Part shown: positions 1 to 10,987 of the stretch, in pieces
Layout of the letters: every line of letters begins with the position of its first letter
Position numbering within the stretch: position 1 is the first letter of the stretch
From: Catonia carolina
Lineage: Eukaryota > Arthropoda > Insecta > Hemiptera > Achilidae
Reading direction: 5' to 3'
DNA length: 64,000 nt
NCBI GenBank assembly: GCA_035578175.1
Contig: JAQMRL010000021.1
Location: 5,424,038 to 5,488,037 of the forward strand
Translations under genes and position numbers: made by a program
The notes under the pieces: generated by a model
The model's input: the letters and a program-made list of their open reading frames with translations, nothing else
Told to the model about the DNA's origin: nothing
Databases searched by the model: none

Positions 1-427
1 GAAAAATCAACATACCAGTAATTGCCTTCCCTATATAGCTTATTCATGTGCAGTAAGAGAAAGTTAAAACAATAAATTATAATAAATAAATTTTAATACC
101 TAGTAATATGTATGGAAATAGTTTTAGTAATATAATTAATTGCATCTTACATTAAGAGAGAGAGAGAGAGAGGGGGGAGAGAGAGAGTACTTACCGTACT
201 TACAGTAGATGATCTAAATAGATACCAGTTAGACTATATTTTTTGCATTGCTCAATAAAAATGAACGTTGAAAGATGTCCAGAAAAAAGTAATTACAAAT
301 AATAGACACGATAAATTATTTAATTGAGTCATTTTTAATTAGGCTTAAATTATGAAAGAATAATTAATTAATTTAGTTTTTATGTTGACAATACATTACT
401 AAGCGGTTTCATTAATGTAACAATTTT
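1..427. other. AT-rich sequence without a gene
   Basis: No gene seen. The stretch is AT-rich and holds a purine (AG)n tract at about 154-188, which includes a short G run. It ends at the boundary of the first repeat A copy. Confidence 0.6.
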
Positions 428-1374
428 TTACTTTCTCTTGCCTATATGAATATATAGGAAGGAAAGTATTGTTTTCATGTCGATTTTTAAATATCGAGTT
501 TTCACCGGATCTATACGTTTAAAGACCCCCTGAACCCAAAAAACATGTTTTAGCAATTAGTCTGTGTGTGTGTGTGTGAACAGAATATCTCAAGAACGGA
601 ACATCGTACGAACTTGAAACTTGAAACTTAAGTTACATACCACTACCGGACCCGACACGAACATTTTCATCAAAATCGTTCAACCGGAAGTAGTAGTTTA
701 TTCGTATAATTTTTCACTTTTTTGCGATTTTCTCAAAAACTGGTCCTACGATTTTTTTTAAAAATCGCCTCATTTACTCAATTTTTTATTCTCTAAAAGA
801 CATGGCAAACATGACGCCTACCCTATGGTAGGCGTCATGTTTGCTGAAATTCTTGGTGAGGATGTCAAAAAAAGTGTTGTTTTTTAAGATTACGGCTTTA
901 ATATGTATTATAGCGCAAAAATCTATATAATAAATAATGTAGAGAATTTAAAATTCTACAACTTTTACTTCAAACATTTTGTTGTATAACGCTTAGTTTA
1001 GCGGTAATTAGCAATTTTCTGGTTTTTTCTCACGAAAACGTGTGAAAAATCGATTTTTTTCAAGATTTCGGCCTTAGTATGCATTTTATGACAAAAGTGT
1101 ATATAATCAAATTTATAGAAAATTAAAAGATCTACAAACTTTATTCAAAACATTTTTCTCTACAGTGTCTGGTTTAGCGTTAAGGAGTGATTTTCCGTAT
1201 TTTTAAGGCAAACTGAGATCGATGTTCATTTTGCGTTTCTAACTCATGATTAAAATAAGGATATGTTTTTGAGGTTAGTTTTTTGTTTATTTGTAATGTT
1301 GTATTACTAATGTTAGGTTTATTGTGAATTATTTGCATTGGCAAGAGAAAGTCGTGTGAGTGTTTCACACCAGA
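428..1374 (-). mobile_element. Repeat A (HINE-like), near full length, minus orientation
   Basis: The copy reads on the minus strand from TCTGGTGTGAAACACTCACAC (ending at 1374) to GGCAAGAGAAAGTA (at about 430). Both 13-bp subterminal inverted repeats and the CCTATATATTCATATAGG hairpin are present. Its (TG)n tract, near 563, is short. It codes for no protein, and the short open frames inside it are chance. Confidence 0.85.
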
Positions 1375-1639
1375 TTTTTTACTTTTGTCGATAGCATTTT
1401 ATATCTGCGATTAATGGATTACATAATTGGTGAAAATTTTTAAAATTTTGTCATTTTCATTTTGTTTTGTCAGTCCATCCGTCTTACCCTCTGTCTGAAA
1501 CTACAAGAGGTTGCAACAAACAGTTTTCGGGTTTATAATTTACACAAAAAGTTAGTTATCCACATTTTGGATTAGGTTTGAAGTTTCGGTTCCTACCGGA
1601 AGTGGCCCAAAACCGGAAGTCAAGAAATTAAGGTGAAAA
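1375..1639. other. Unassigned AT-rich spacer
   Basis: No gene or recognised repeat seen between two repeat A copies. Confidence 0.5.
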
Positions 1640-2176
1640 ATCATAAGAAACACCAACAATTCTCTACAACTATTATTATAAAAATTTCTGCGCTGAAATG
1701 CATATTAAAGCCGCGATCTTAAAAAAAACAATGGTTTTACGTAAAAACAGCCTCACCAAGTATTTCAGCGGACATGGCGCCTACCCTATCTTTTAGACCA
1801 TAAAAAATTAATAAATGAGGCGATTTTTAAAAAAATCGTAGGACCAGTTTTTGAGAAAATCGTAAAAAAGTGAAAAATTACACGAATAAACTACTACATC
1901 CGGTTGACCGATTTTGATGAAAATGTTCGTGTCGGGTCCGGTAGTGGTATGTAACTTAAGTTTCAAGTTTCAAGTTTGTACGATGTTCCGTTCTTGAGAT
2001 ATTCTGTTCACACACACACACACACACACTCACTCACACAGACCAATCGCTAAAAACATGTTTGTTTGGGTTCAAAAGGTCTGAAAACGTGTAGATCCGG
2101 TGAAAACTCGATTTCTTAAAATCGACATGAAAGCAATACTTTCCTTCCTATATATTAATATAGGCAAGAGAAAGTA
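1640..2176 (+). mobile_element. Repeat A, 5'-truncated copy
   Basis: This is the 3' half of repeat A. It has the CTACAACTATTATT block, the region around GTAGGACCAGTTTTTGAG, a (CA)n tract at 2010-2030 and the terminal hairpin plus GGCAAGAGAAAGTA. The first ~400 bp of the family consensus are missing. Confidence 0.8.
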
Positions 2177-2228
2177 AAAAAACTGCATGAAAATTGGTTC
2201 AGTAATTTAGGAGATAAAGAGGAACACA

Positions 2229-2360
2229 CACACACATACATACATACACACACACACACATACATCGAATTTTATACATATATAGGTCTATATATGTATA
2301 TAGATATAGATATAGATATAGATATATGTATATAGATCAAGGGCAAGAGAAAGTAAAAAT
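2229..2360. repeat. Compound microsatellite with a repeat A 3'-end snippet
   Basis: (CA)n and (CATA)n tracts at about 2229-2264 are followed by TATAGA-type repeats to 2336. A short GGCAAGAGAAAGTAAAAA follows at about 2342-2359 and matches the 3' terminus of repeat A. Confidence 0.7.
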
Positions 2361-2584
2361 AGGGAAACACGAAGAATCTGGACGAGTCTTACACTCAATA
2401 TTGGACAAATGAGCTATACAAAAAATGAAACTAAATTAAAATTCTGAGAATTTTCTAACGCCTTAAGGTCAATCAAGATTCTTTAGCAATCGTTTTAAGC
2501 AAACATTCCGGGTTAGATTCCACATTATAATATCATTCTGATCTAAAGAAAATTAAAATTCTACAATCAACAATATCAGTAATA

Positions 2585-2980
2585 TTGTTGTTTAGGTCAT
2601 CAGCCTGTAGAGGCTGGTTTGAACCTCTAGAGGTTTTACTAAGTAAAAAGGAGGAGTAAGGTGGTTTACCATGCCTTCCTCACTGAGTTGAAAGAGTATG
2701 CTTGTCAGCATGCCAGACCCTCCGAAAAGCACTCACTTTCCACCCTGCAAATGACACCTTCACTTCATTCACCACAGGGTCTGGCTGCATAGTGAAATTC
2801 ATTACTCTCAGAGGAGATAACTCTGATTAGTGTCACAGTACATTTCTTCCTCTTCTTTTCTTAAATAGTTCAGTCATATAAGTGGCTGACTATGTGATAA
2901 GAAACACAACTATTTTTTTAGCCCTGGACCAAACAGATAGAGTGCAATTAAAATAACACTCCACCTGCCCGTTTTGGGCA
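2585..2980 (-). mobile_element. Repeat B (SINE-like), full length, minus orientation
   Basis: On the minus strand it runs from TGCCC to GACCTAAACAACAA. It shares with the other copies the TAGTTCTGTTTCTTATCACA, CTGAAAGTAATGAATTTCA and GGTAAACCACCTTACTCC blocks. The flanks hold related strings (ATCAGTAATATT and GTCAATAATATT) that could be a decayed target duplication. Confidence 0.8.
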
Positions 2981-3134
2981 TTGTCAATAATATTATAAAC
3001 TCCAAAAAAAACTTGTTTTACATTTTGTCAACCTGTAGCATTTCGTAAGTGTCATATAAACTTTTGAACTAATAATAAAACACTGGTAATAAAAAACAGT
3101 ATTTAAGCGAAGTTCAGTGCAGGTAGAAAAAAAA

Positions 3135-4056
3135 TCTGGTGTGAAACACTCACACAACATTCTCTTGCCAGTGCAAATAATTTAAACAATATAACCTAAC
3201 ATTAGGCATAAAACATTAAAAATAAACAAAAAACTAACCTCAAAAAACATAACCTTATTTTAATCATGAGTGAAAGATGCAAACTGACAATCGAACTCAG
3301 TTTGGCTTAAAAATACGGAAAATCACGCTTTCACGCTAAACTGGGCTCTGTAGAGAAAAATGCTCTAAATAAAAGTTGTAGATTTTTTAATTTTCTATAA
3401 ATTTAATTATATACTTTTTTGTCGTAAAATGCATACTAAGGCCGAAATCTTAAAAAAATCAATTTTTCACACGTTTTCGTGAGAAAAAAACAGAAAATCG
3501 CTAATTACCGCTAAACTAAGCGTTTTACAAAAAAATGTTTGAAATAAAAGTTGTAGAATTTTAAATTTTCTACATTATTTATTATATAACGTTTTGCGCT
3601 AAAATGCATATTAAAGCCGCAATCTTAAAAATAAAATGTTTTTACGTGAAAACAGCCTTACCCAGAATTTCAGAAAACATGGCGCCTACCCTATCTTGTA
3701 GAAAATAAAAAGTTTAGTAAATGAGGCGATTTTTAAAAAAATCGTAAGACCAGTTTTCGAGAAAATCGCAAAAAAGTAAAAAATTACACGAATAAACTAC
3801 TATTTCCGGTTGACCGATTTTAATGAAAATGATCGTGTCAGGTCCGGTAGTGGTATGTAACTTAAGTTTCAAGTCCGTACGATGTTCCGTTCTTGAGATA
3901 TTTTGTATACACACACACACAGACCAATCGCTAAAAACATGTTTTTTGGGTTCAGGGGGTCTGGAAACGTATAGATCCGGTGAAAACTTGATTTCGAAAA
4001 TCGACATGAAAACAATATTTTCCTTCCTATATATTCATATAGGCAAGAGAAAGTAA
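3135..4056 (+). mobile_element. Repeat A, full-length plus copy (good type example)
   Basis: It begins TCTGGTGTGAAACACTCACAC after an A run and ends with a hairpin (CCTATAT / ATATAGG) and GGCAAGAGAAAGTAAAAA. The first subterminal repeat is slightly changed (ACATTCTCTTGCC). Internally there are two related ~190-bp modules, each with a ...AAAAGTTGTAGA... core, then the TACTATTTCCGGTTGACCGA block and a short (CA)n. No protein-coding capacity is seen. Placing it among Helentron-associated elements rests on architecture only. Confidence 0.85.
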
Positions 4057-4359
4057 AAAAGGTAATTAATTACTGCCGTGTGGTACACTTAAAGAAAATA
4101 AAATTTATATATTCAAAAATCATGTACGAAAAAGTAATTCAAAAATATAATTAAAAAATGAGTGCATGAAACTGTATTATATTAACAATATTTTATTCAA
4201 TAAAGAAAAATATTGCTTAATCAACAAAAATTGCATCAGTTTATTACTTTTATTACAGAAATATTTATACGTAATTTAATGCTACATTAAATTAAATTTC
4301 TTTGTAAAATAAATAAAATAAAACTGCTGGATATCGTCCAGATAACAAAATTAAAGAAA

Positions 4360-4406
4360 AAAAATCTGATGTGAAATTTTCACAGAACTTTCTCTTGCCA
4401 ATGTTT
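4360..4406 (+). mobile_element. Repeat A 5'-terminal remnant
   Basis: TCTGATGTGAAATTTTCACA followed by AACTTTCTCTTGCCAATG matches the first ~47 bp of repeat A. It ends abruptly, in front of an oppositely oriented copy. Confidence 0.75.
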
Positions 4407-4467
4407 TTTCCTCGTATAAGGTCAATTTGAGACCACGTTCCATATTTTTAGGAAGCTTTTTTCATCT

Positions 4468-4585
4468 CCATATAAAGGAAGGAAAGTATTGTTTTCATGT
4501 CGACTTTTCCAAATCGAGTTTACACCGGACCTTGCTTACACGTTTTCAGACCCTTTGAACCCAAAAAACATGTTTTTAGCGATTG

Positions 4586-4650
<65 letters not shown>

Positions 4651-5440
4651 CGCGCGCGTGTGTGTGTGTGAACAGAATATCTCAAAAACGGAATATCGTA
4701 CGAACTTGAAACTTAGGTTAGATACCACTAGAGGACCCGACACGAACATTTTTATCAAAATCGGTCAACCGGAAGTAGTAGTTTATTCGTGTAATTTTTC
4801 ACTTTTTTGCAATTTTCACAAAAACTGGTCCTACGATTTTTTTTTAAAATCGCCTAATTTACTAACTTTTTTATGCTCTACAAGATAGGGTAGGCGCCAT
4901 GTTTGCTGAAATTCTCGGTGAGGCTGTTTTCACGTAAAGAAATTGTTTTTTTTAAGATTACGGCTTTAATATGCATTTTAGGGCAAAAATTTACATAATA
5001 AAGTAGTAGAGAATTTAAAGTCCTACAACTTTTATTTATAACATTTCTTTGTATAACGCTTAGTTTAGCAAAAATAGCGATTTTATGTTTTTTCCTCACG
5101 AAAATGTGTGAAAAATCGATTTTTTTAGATTTCGGCCTTAGTATGCATTTAACGACAAAAGTGTATACAATCAAATTTATAGAAAATTGAACGATCTGCA
5201 ACTTTTATTTAAAACATTTTTTTCTACAGAGCCTAATTTTGCGTGAAAGAGTGATTTTCCGTACTTTTAAGCCAAACTGAGGTTGATTTTCATTTTGCGT
5301 CTTTCACTCATGATTAAAATTAGGTTATGTTTATTGAGGTTAGTTTTTTGTTTATTTCTTATGTTTTATTACTAATGTTAGGTTATATTGGTCATTATTT
5401 GCATTGGTAAGAGAAAGTTGTGTGAGTGTTTCACACCAGA
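4468..5440 (-). mobile_element. Repeat A, minus copy with a long (TG)n tract
   Basis: This is a nearly complete copy on the minus strand. The last ~25 bp, including the 3' subterminal repeat, are replaced by CTCCATATAAAGG at its left edge. The internal dinucleotide tract at 4587-4670 is one of the longest in the window and includes CG-containing variants (GTGCGTGCGCGCGCGTG). Confidence 0.85.
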
Positions 5441-5726
5441 TTTTTTTCTAACAATTTCCATTAATCGGTAATTTTCCTTGAAAAGTTCTTCTCGACCTCT
5501 TAATCTATATTGTCCGTCTACTATCTTCGAACTTATTTTCTTGCGGAGGATCTTTCTCTAAAATTTCTCTGCATATCTTAGATCACTCTTCCCGGTCATT
5601 GTAAGGCACTCACTCGAGTACAGACTCACAGGTTTGTAGAACAGCAGTCTATGCTCCATTATGTCGTTGATCTAAGATCCAGATTAATAAAACAATTGTT
5701 AAAAATTCAAGGAATTAAGAAAATAG
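5441..5726. other. Unassigned spacer
   Basis: This is less AT-rich than its surroundings (about 5470-5690). No coding frame of useful length or known repeat was recognised. Confidence 0.4.
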
Positions 5727-6163
5727 GCAATTTTTAAAAAATCGTAGGACCAGTTTTTGAGAAAATAGCAAAAAGTGAAAAATTACACGAATAAAGTAAT
5801 ACTTCCGGTTGACCGATTTTGATGAAAATGTTCGTGTCGGGTCCGGTAGTGGTATGTAACTTAAGTTTCAAGTTTCAAGTTCGTACGATGTTCCGTTCTT
5901 GAGATATTCTGTTCACACACACACTGACACACAGACACACACACACACACACACACATACACCAATCGCTAAAAACATGTTGTTTGTTGGGTTCAGGGGT
6001 CTGAAAACGTGTAGATCCGGTGTTAACTCGATTTCGAAAATCGACATGAAAACAATACTTTCCTTCCTATATATTCATTTAGGCAAGAGAAAGTAAAAAA
6101 GTAGTACGTAACTTAAATTTAAGTTTGAACTTCGTACAATGTTCCGTTCTTGAGAGATTCTGT

Positions 6164-6199
<36 letters not shown>

Positions 6200-6345
6200 C
6201 CAGATCAACCGCTAATAATATGTTTCTCGGTTCAAGGAGTCTGAAAATGTGTATTTTCGGCGAAAACTCAATTTGGGAAAATCGATATTAAAACAATACA
6301 CAATTTACATCCCGATAATATCCGTATTGGGCAAGAAAATGTAAA
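5727..6345 (+). mobile_element. Two successive 3' fragments of repeat A
   Basis: The first fragment (5727-6096) runs from the GTAGGACCAGTTTTTGAG block to GGCAAGAGAAAGTAAAAA. The second (6101-6345) starts in GTAACTTAAATTTAAG and ends GGGCAAGAAAATGTAAAAAA. They are head to tail with only a few A/G bases between them. Confidence 0.75.
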
Positions 6346-6521
6346 AAAGAATAATTTATTAAATGACAAAATGGATAAAGTATACAAAATAGTAAATTTG
6401 GTAATGAAAATGCTAAAACAAATAGAAATAAAAAGAATACATAAAATATCGATTTGTATTGTAAAAATTGTGATAGTATTGAGTGAAATTGATCGTATTT
6501 ATTGTAATATGTAGCGCTGTA

Positions 6522-7149
6522 CAGTAGAACCTCTTTAATCCGGCACGTTTGGGACTCGAAGCTTGCCGGATTAAAGGAAATTCCGGACTATGGAGGTTAT
6601 TTATAAATATACAGGAGTCGTATAAAAAATAACACAATTTGCACAAGAAACTTTTACTGTATGTATTTATTATTTAAACATGGGTTATTTAAACAATATA
6701 TAAGTGCAGAAGAAATATTAAAAAGCATTTAAATGCAGTACAGTTCATGATGAAATAAATTTGAATACAGTACAGTACTGTACTATTCGTGGATTTTAGC
6801 AACAGCACTGGGAGATGGCTGGAAAAAAGATCTAATATCTACTTGCTTCTTACGACTAGTATTTTTTTTTATTTAAAAATCATTTTTTATTATTTACAAG
6901 TTTATAACTTCGGCCATACTGTATTGTTTATTTAACTCAGCAAATTTTACAAACGTGTAAAAAAGTGTACTGAGTTTACAAACTCAGAGCGTGACGCTTT
7001 GTGGCTCTTGAGTGTCGGCGGTAGCTGTCGGGTTGCTCACTTTACAATGTTCATTGTGAAGGCAATTCTATAATTTTTGTCTATTGCCGTTGATGCCGGA
7101 TTATAGACAATTCCGGACTATAGCATGCCGGATTAAGGAGGTTTTACTG
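6522..7149 (-). mobile_element. pogo/Tigger-type DNA transposon remnant
   Basis: It is bounded by ~25-bp terminal inverted repeats: CAGTAGAACCTCTTTAATCC on the left and the complement of CAGTAAAACCTCCTTAATCC on the right. The element is flanked by TA on both sides (6520-6521 and 7150-7151), the target duplication of Tc1/mariner/pogo elements. About 6800-6860 on the minus strand encodes KKQVDIRSFFP, which resembles the C-terminal tail of Tigger/pogo transposases (established family knowledge). The rest of the transposase is missing, so it is non-autonomous. Confidence 0.85.
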
Positions 7150-7151
7150 TA

Positions 7152-7494
7152 TAGTACTAATACATGACGTGAACTAGATAGCGGAAACATGGAATGATGG
7201 ATTTAAACAAAATCAGATAGGCGTTCATAAAAGTATGTAACGTAAGTGGGTCAGTCAGAGAAAGGCCAAACGAATATATCTACTCAACTATAGGGCCTTC
7301 TATCCAGACAAAAATAACGTAATTCAATTTGCACTTGTCAGTTCTGCTGATTGGTCAGTGTAATTGGAAAAATAAACAATAAAATGTGTAAATAGCTAAA
7401 ACACAAATTACACAAAACAGTAGAATAAATTAATAATACTATTCGATTTTTCCTTGTTTTTTTTTATTGTTACTTCAGAGTAGTTTTCAATTTG
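7152..7494. other. Unassigned AT-rich spacer
   Basis: No gene or known repeat recognised. Confidence 0.4.
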
Positions 7495-7598
7495 TTCCTT
7501 TTTTTGTTATCAGTCGACTGGTTTGATGCAGTTCTCCAAGCTGTTAAATCTTGCGAAAATCGTTTTATACCTACATACCAATTACACCTACATCTTTT
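7495..7598 (-). pseudogene. LINE reverse transcriptase, C-terminal tail fragment
   Basis: On the minus strand, residues such as IKRFSQDLTAWRTASNQSTD match the extreme C-terminus of a common insect non-LTR retrotransposon ORF (pattern KRLAQDR.AWR.ASNQSRD). About 100 bp remain. A nearly identical piece lies on the far side of the adjacent repeat A (8559-8654). Confidence 0.65.
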
Positions 7599-7747
7599 TA
7601 CTTTCTCTTGCCTATATGAATATACAGGAAGGAAAGTATTGTTATCATGTCCATCACAACAAATACACTCTTCACCGGATCTACACGTAAACAGACCCCC
7701 TGAAACCACATAAACATGTTTTTAGCGATTGTCTGTGTGTGTGTGTC

Positions 7748-7778
<31 letters not shown>

Positions 7779-8554
7779 ACAGAATATCACAAGAACGTAA
7801 AATTGTACGAACTTAAAACTTAAAACATTCCATCCTACTACCGGACCCGACACGAACATTTTCATCAAAATTGGTCAACCGGAATTAGTAGTTTATTCGT
7901 ATAATTTTTCACTTTTTTGCTATTTTCTCAAAAACTGGTCCTACGATTTTTTTTAAAAATCGCCTGGTTTACTAAATTTTTTATGCTCTTCAAGGTAGGG
8001 TAGGCGCCATGTTTGCTGAAATTTTTGGTGAGGCTGTTTTCACGTAAAAAAATTGTTTTTTTAAGATTGCAGCTTTAATATTCATTTTAGCGCAAAGATT
8101 TATTTATATAATAAAAAATGTAGAGAATTTAAAATTCTACAACTTTTAGTTCAAACATGTTTTTGTATAACGCTTAGTTTAGCGGTAATAAGCGATTTTC
8201 TATTTTTTCTCACGAAAACGTGTGAAAATTGTTTTTTTTAAGATTTCGGCCTTAGTATGCATTTAATGGTAAAAGTGTGTATAAACAAATTTATAGAAAA
8301 TTAAAAGATCTACAACTTTTATTGAGAGCACTTTTCTCTACAGAGCCTAGTTTAGCGTGAAAGAGTGATTTTCAGTATTTTAAAGCCAAACTGGAGTCGA
8401 TTTTCATTTTGCGTTTTTTCATATATGATTAAAATTTGGTTATGTTTATTGAGGTCAGTTTTTTGTTTATTTCTAATGTTTTATTAATAATGTTAGGTTT
8501 ATTGTTAATTATTTGCATTGGCAAGAGAAAGTTGTGTGAGTGTTTCACACCAGA
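7599..8554 (-). mobile_element. Repeat A, full-length minus copy
   Basis: Both termini are present: GGCAAGAGAAAGTA at the left edge on the minus strand and TCTGGTGTGAAACACTCACAC at the right. The (TG)n tract is at about 7735-7775. It sits between two direct copies of the same LINE 3' end. Confidence 0.85.
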
Positions 8555-8558
8555 TTTT

Positions 8559-8750
8559 TTGTTATCAGTCGACTGGTTTGATGCAGTTCTCCAAGCTGTT
8601 CTATCTTGCGGAAATCGTTTTATACCTACATACCAATTACACCTACATCTTTTGTAATTTGCTTTATGTATTCTAACCTTTGCCTCCTCCTACAATTCAC
8701 TCCCTCAATATTACCCTCCATTATTGATACATGTCTTAAGGGGAGACTGT
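8559..8750 (-). pseudogene. LINE reverse transcriptase C-terminal fragment (longer copy)
   Basis: Minus-strand translation gives CRRRQRLEYIKQITKDVG followed, after a stop, by a degraded AWR.ASNQS-like tail. This is the same LINE C-terminus as at 7495-7598 but extends about 90 bp further upstream, to near 8750. It is interrupted by stops and not functional. Confidence 0.6.
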
Positions 8751-8935
8751 ATCATGATAGTTTTGATTTTGATTTCCGGTTTTTAATGTTTTTTAATAGT
8801 TTAGACCTAATCTAGCACAAAAACATTATATTACGACAAAAAAATTATTTTAATGAAAAAAGTTTAAGTTGTTATCACGTTTATCCTAAAAAATTAACAT
8901 GTCGCCATGAACAAAATACGTGTATTTTTACCGGA

Positions 8936-9025
8936 TGTGATAAGAAACAGAACTATTTATTTTAGCACTGCAACGAGCAAATTGAATGTAAATTAATTTG
9001 ACACTCCACCTGTCTGTTATGGGCA
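8936..9025 (-). mobile_element. Repeat B fragment (5' ~90 bp)
   Basis: Matches the TGCCCATAACAGACAGGTGG end of repeat B on the minus strand and stops after the TTCTTATCACA block. Confidence 0.75.
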
Positions 9026-9027
9026 GA

Positions 9028-9162
9028 ATATTAGAATATATAAAGCAAATTACAAAAGATGTAGGGTGTTACAGGAATGTTGATATGAAACGACTTGCGC
9101 AAGATAGATAAGCTTGGAGAACTGCATCAAACCAGTCGAGAGACTGATGACAAAAAAAAGCT
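9028..9162 (+). pseudogene. LINE reverse transcriptase C-terminal fragment, plus strand
   Basis: Plus-strand translation contains EYIKQITKDVG, then MKRLAQDR, a stop, and AWRTASNQSRD, ending at a TGATGACAAAAAAAAG tail. This is the same LINE family as 7495-7598 and 8559-8750 but in the opposite orientation. Confidence 0.65.
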
Positions 9163-9253
9163 GTTTTTATTTGCAAAGGCCCTTCTAGCTTGAGCAATCC
9201 TGAATTTAAATCATTTGTTATTTTGCTACCGTCCTTTGTTATTTTATTCCCTG

Positions 9254-9646
9254 TTGTTGTTTAGGTCATCAGCCAAAAAGCTGGTTTGAACCTGTAGAGG
9301 TTTTACTAAGGAAAACGAGGAGTGAGGTGGTTTACCATTGCCTTCCTCACTGAGTGGAAAAGTATGCTTATCAGCATGCCGGGCCCTCTGAAAAGCACAT
9401 ATCTTCCACTCTGCAAATAACACCTTCACTTCATTCACCACAGGGTCTGGCTGTATAATGAAATTCATTACTTTCAGAGGAAATAACTCTGATTAGTGTC
9501 TTTTACACCTCTACCTCTTCTGTTCTTAAATGATTCAGTCATTTAATTGGCTGACCATGTGACAAGAAACAGAACTATTTATTTTAGCCCTGCAACTAAC
9601 AGATTGAGTGTAAAAAATTTGACACTCCACCTGTCTGTTATGGGCA
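9254..9646 (-). mobile_element. Repeat B, full-length minus copy
   Basis: It runs from TTGTTGTTTAGGTCATCAGC to CTGTTATGGGCA. The flanks carry TTTATTCC on both sides, a possible short target duplication. An open frame of ~74 codons lies on its minus strand and recurs in other copies, but I do not treat it as a gene. Confidence 0.8.
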
Positions 9647-9889
9647 GTTTATTCCGTAGATAGCAGAATTCTCGAACTATCCTTTCTGTTTTCGTTGCCT
9701 TCTATTACATTTCCTATCTCCTCTAAACCACTCTTGCTACTGCACAACACTTTCGTTTGTTTGGTAGAACAGTTTTGTTGTTTTTATATATTTATAAAGA
9801 CTTTTTAAGATTGCGCCCTTAGTATGCATTTTACGATAACTTTTTTTTTATTTCCGAATGTGTGTCTGCTGAAATTTCATTGTCATTGT

Positions 9890-10435
9890 CGGCGCCATGT
9901 CTGCTGAAATTCTTGGTGAGGCTGTTTTCACGTAAAGAAATTGTTTTTTTAAGATTGCGGCTTTAATTTGCATTTTAGCGCAAAACTGTAAAACAAAAGT
10001 TGTAGAGAATTTAAAATCCTACAACTTTTAGTTCAAACATTTTTTTGTATAATGCTTATAGCGGTAATTAGCGATTTTCCGTTTCTTTCTCACAAAAACA
10101 TGTAAAAAAGTTGATATTTTTAAAGATTTCAGCCTCAGCATGCATTTTACGACAAAAATGTATAATCAAATTTATAGGAAATTAAAAGATCTACAACTTT
10201 TATTTTGAGCAATTTTCTCTACAGAGCCTAGTTTAGCGTGAAAGAGTAATTTTCCGTATTTTTAAGCTAAACTGGGGTTGATTTTCATTTTGCGTCTTTC
10301 ACTCATGATTAAAATAATGTTATTTTTATTGAGGTTAGTTTTTTGTTTTATTTATAATGTTTTATTATTAATGTTAGGTTATATTGTTAATTATTTGCAT
10401 TGGCAAGATAACGTCGGGTGAGAATTTCCCACCAG
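9890..10435 (-). mobile_element. Repeat A, minus copy lacking its 3' third
   Basis: It starts in the GCGCCATGTCTGCTGAAATT block and continues to the 5' terminus (CACCAGATTTT). The (CA)n region and 3' hairpin are missing. A short related scrap precedes it near 9800-9850. Confidence 0.75.
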
Positions 10436-10799
10436 ATTTTTTTTTTGAAAAATTGGAACCTGAAAAACTATATAAGTTTTAATATAATCAATACAATTAT
10501 TAATTTAGATAAAAAATAAATTTATAATTTTAATTACAAAAAGTAGTTTAATGAACTATTTTTAATAACGCGAACATTAAAAAAAAGAAAATAATTTTTT
10601 TAAATTAATACTTAAATACGGATTAGATTAACCTTGTATGTCATTTGTAATGCCAAGATAATTTCTGAGCTATAAATCAAATATAATATTTTATATAACC
10701 AAGACTTTTATGCGAGTAGTAAAAAAATATACAAATGTAAAATGTCATGAAAACTTAACGAGTATTACAAAATGGACTGCGTACCAACTGGATACATAC
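10436..10799. other. Unassigned AT-rich spacer
   Basis: No gene, element terminus or recognised repeat seen. Confidence 0.4.
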
Positions 10800-10966
10800 T
10801 TTAAAATATCGGTTAAAGAAATACAATAGTATTTTCCTAACACACCCACTTATATTGCAAGTCAAACAGGTTATGTATTTAATTTTTAAATTGAATAAAT
10901 AATGTAAGTAAATCGGACATGTTAAGATAATGTATGTGTACAGAGGTGAAAATATAAGTGTACCGT
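10800..10966 (+). repeat. Direct repeat G, first copy
   Basis: About 160 bp, including TTTCCTAACACACCCACTTA and GTAAATCGGACATGTTAAGA, recur at 12195-12345 in the same orientation with few differences. It codes for nothing I recognise. The interval between the copies holds a nested SINE and a hairpin. Confidence 0.8.
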
Positions 10967-10987
10967 ATAAATAACCCTTGGAGAGAA

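Noticed and set aside
1180..1368. Small open frames within repeat A copies
   Set aside because: The frame is not kept between copies, and indels and stops are everywhere. Repeat A appears non-coding.
4489..4888. Cys/Val- or Thr/His-rich open frames across (TG)n tracts, here and at 21.8, 33.2, 40.4 and 57.6 kb
   Set aside because: Dinucleotide repeats are open in most frames. The flanking residues are translated repeat A.
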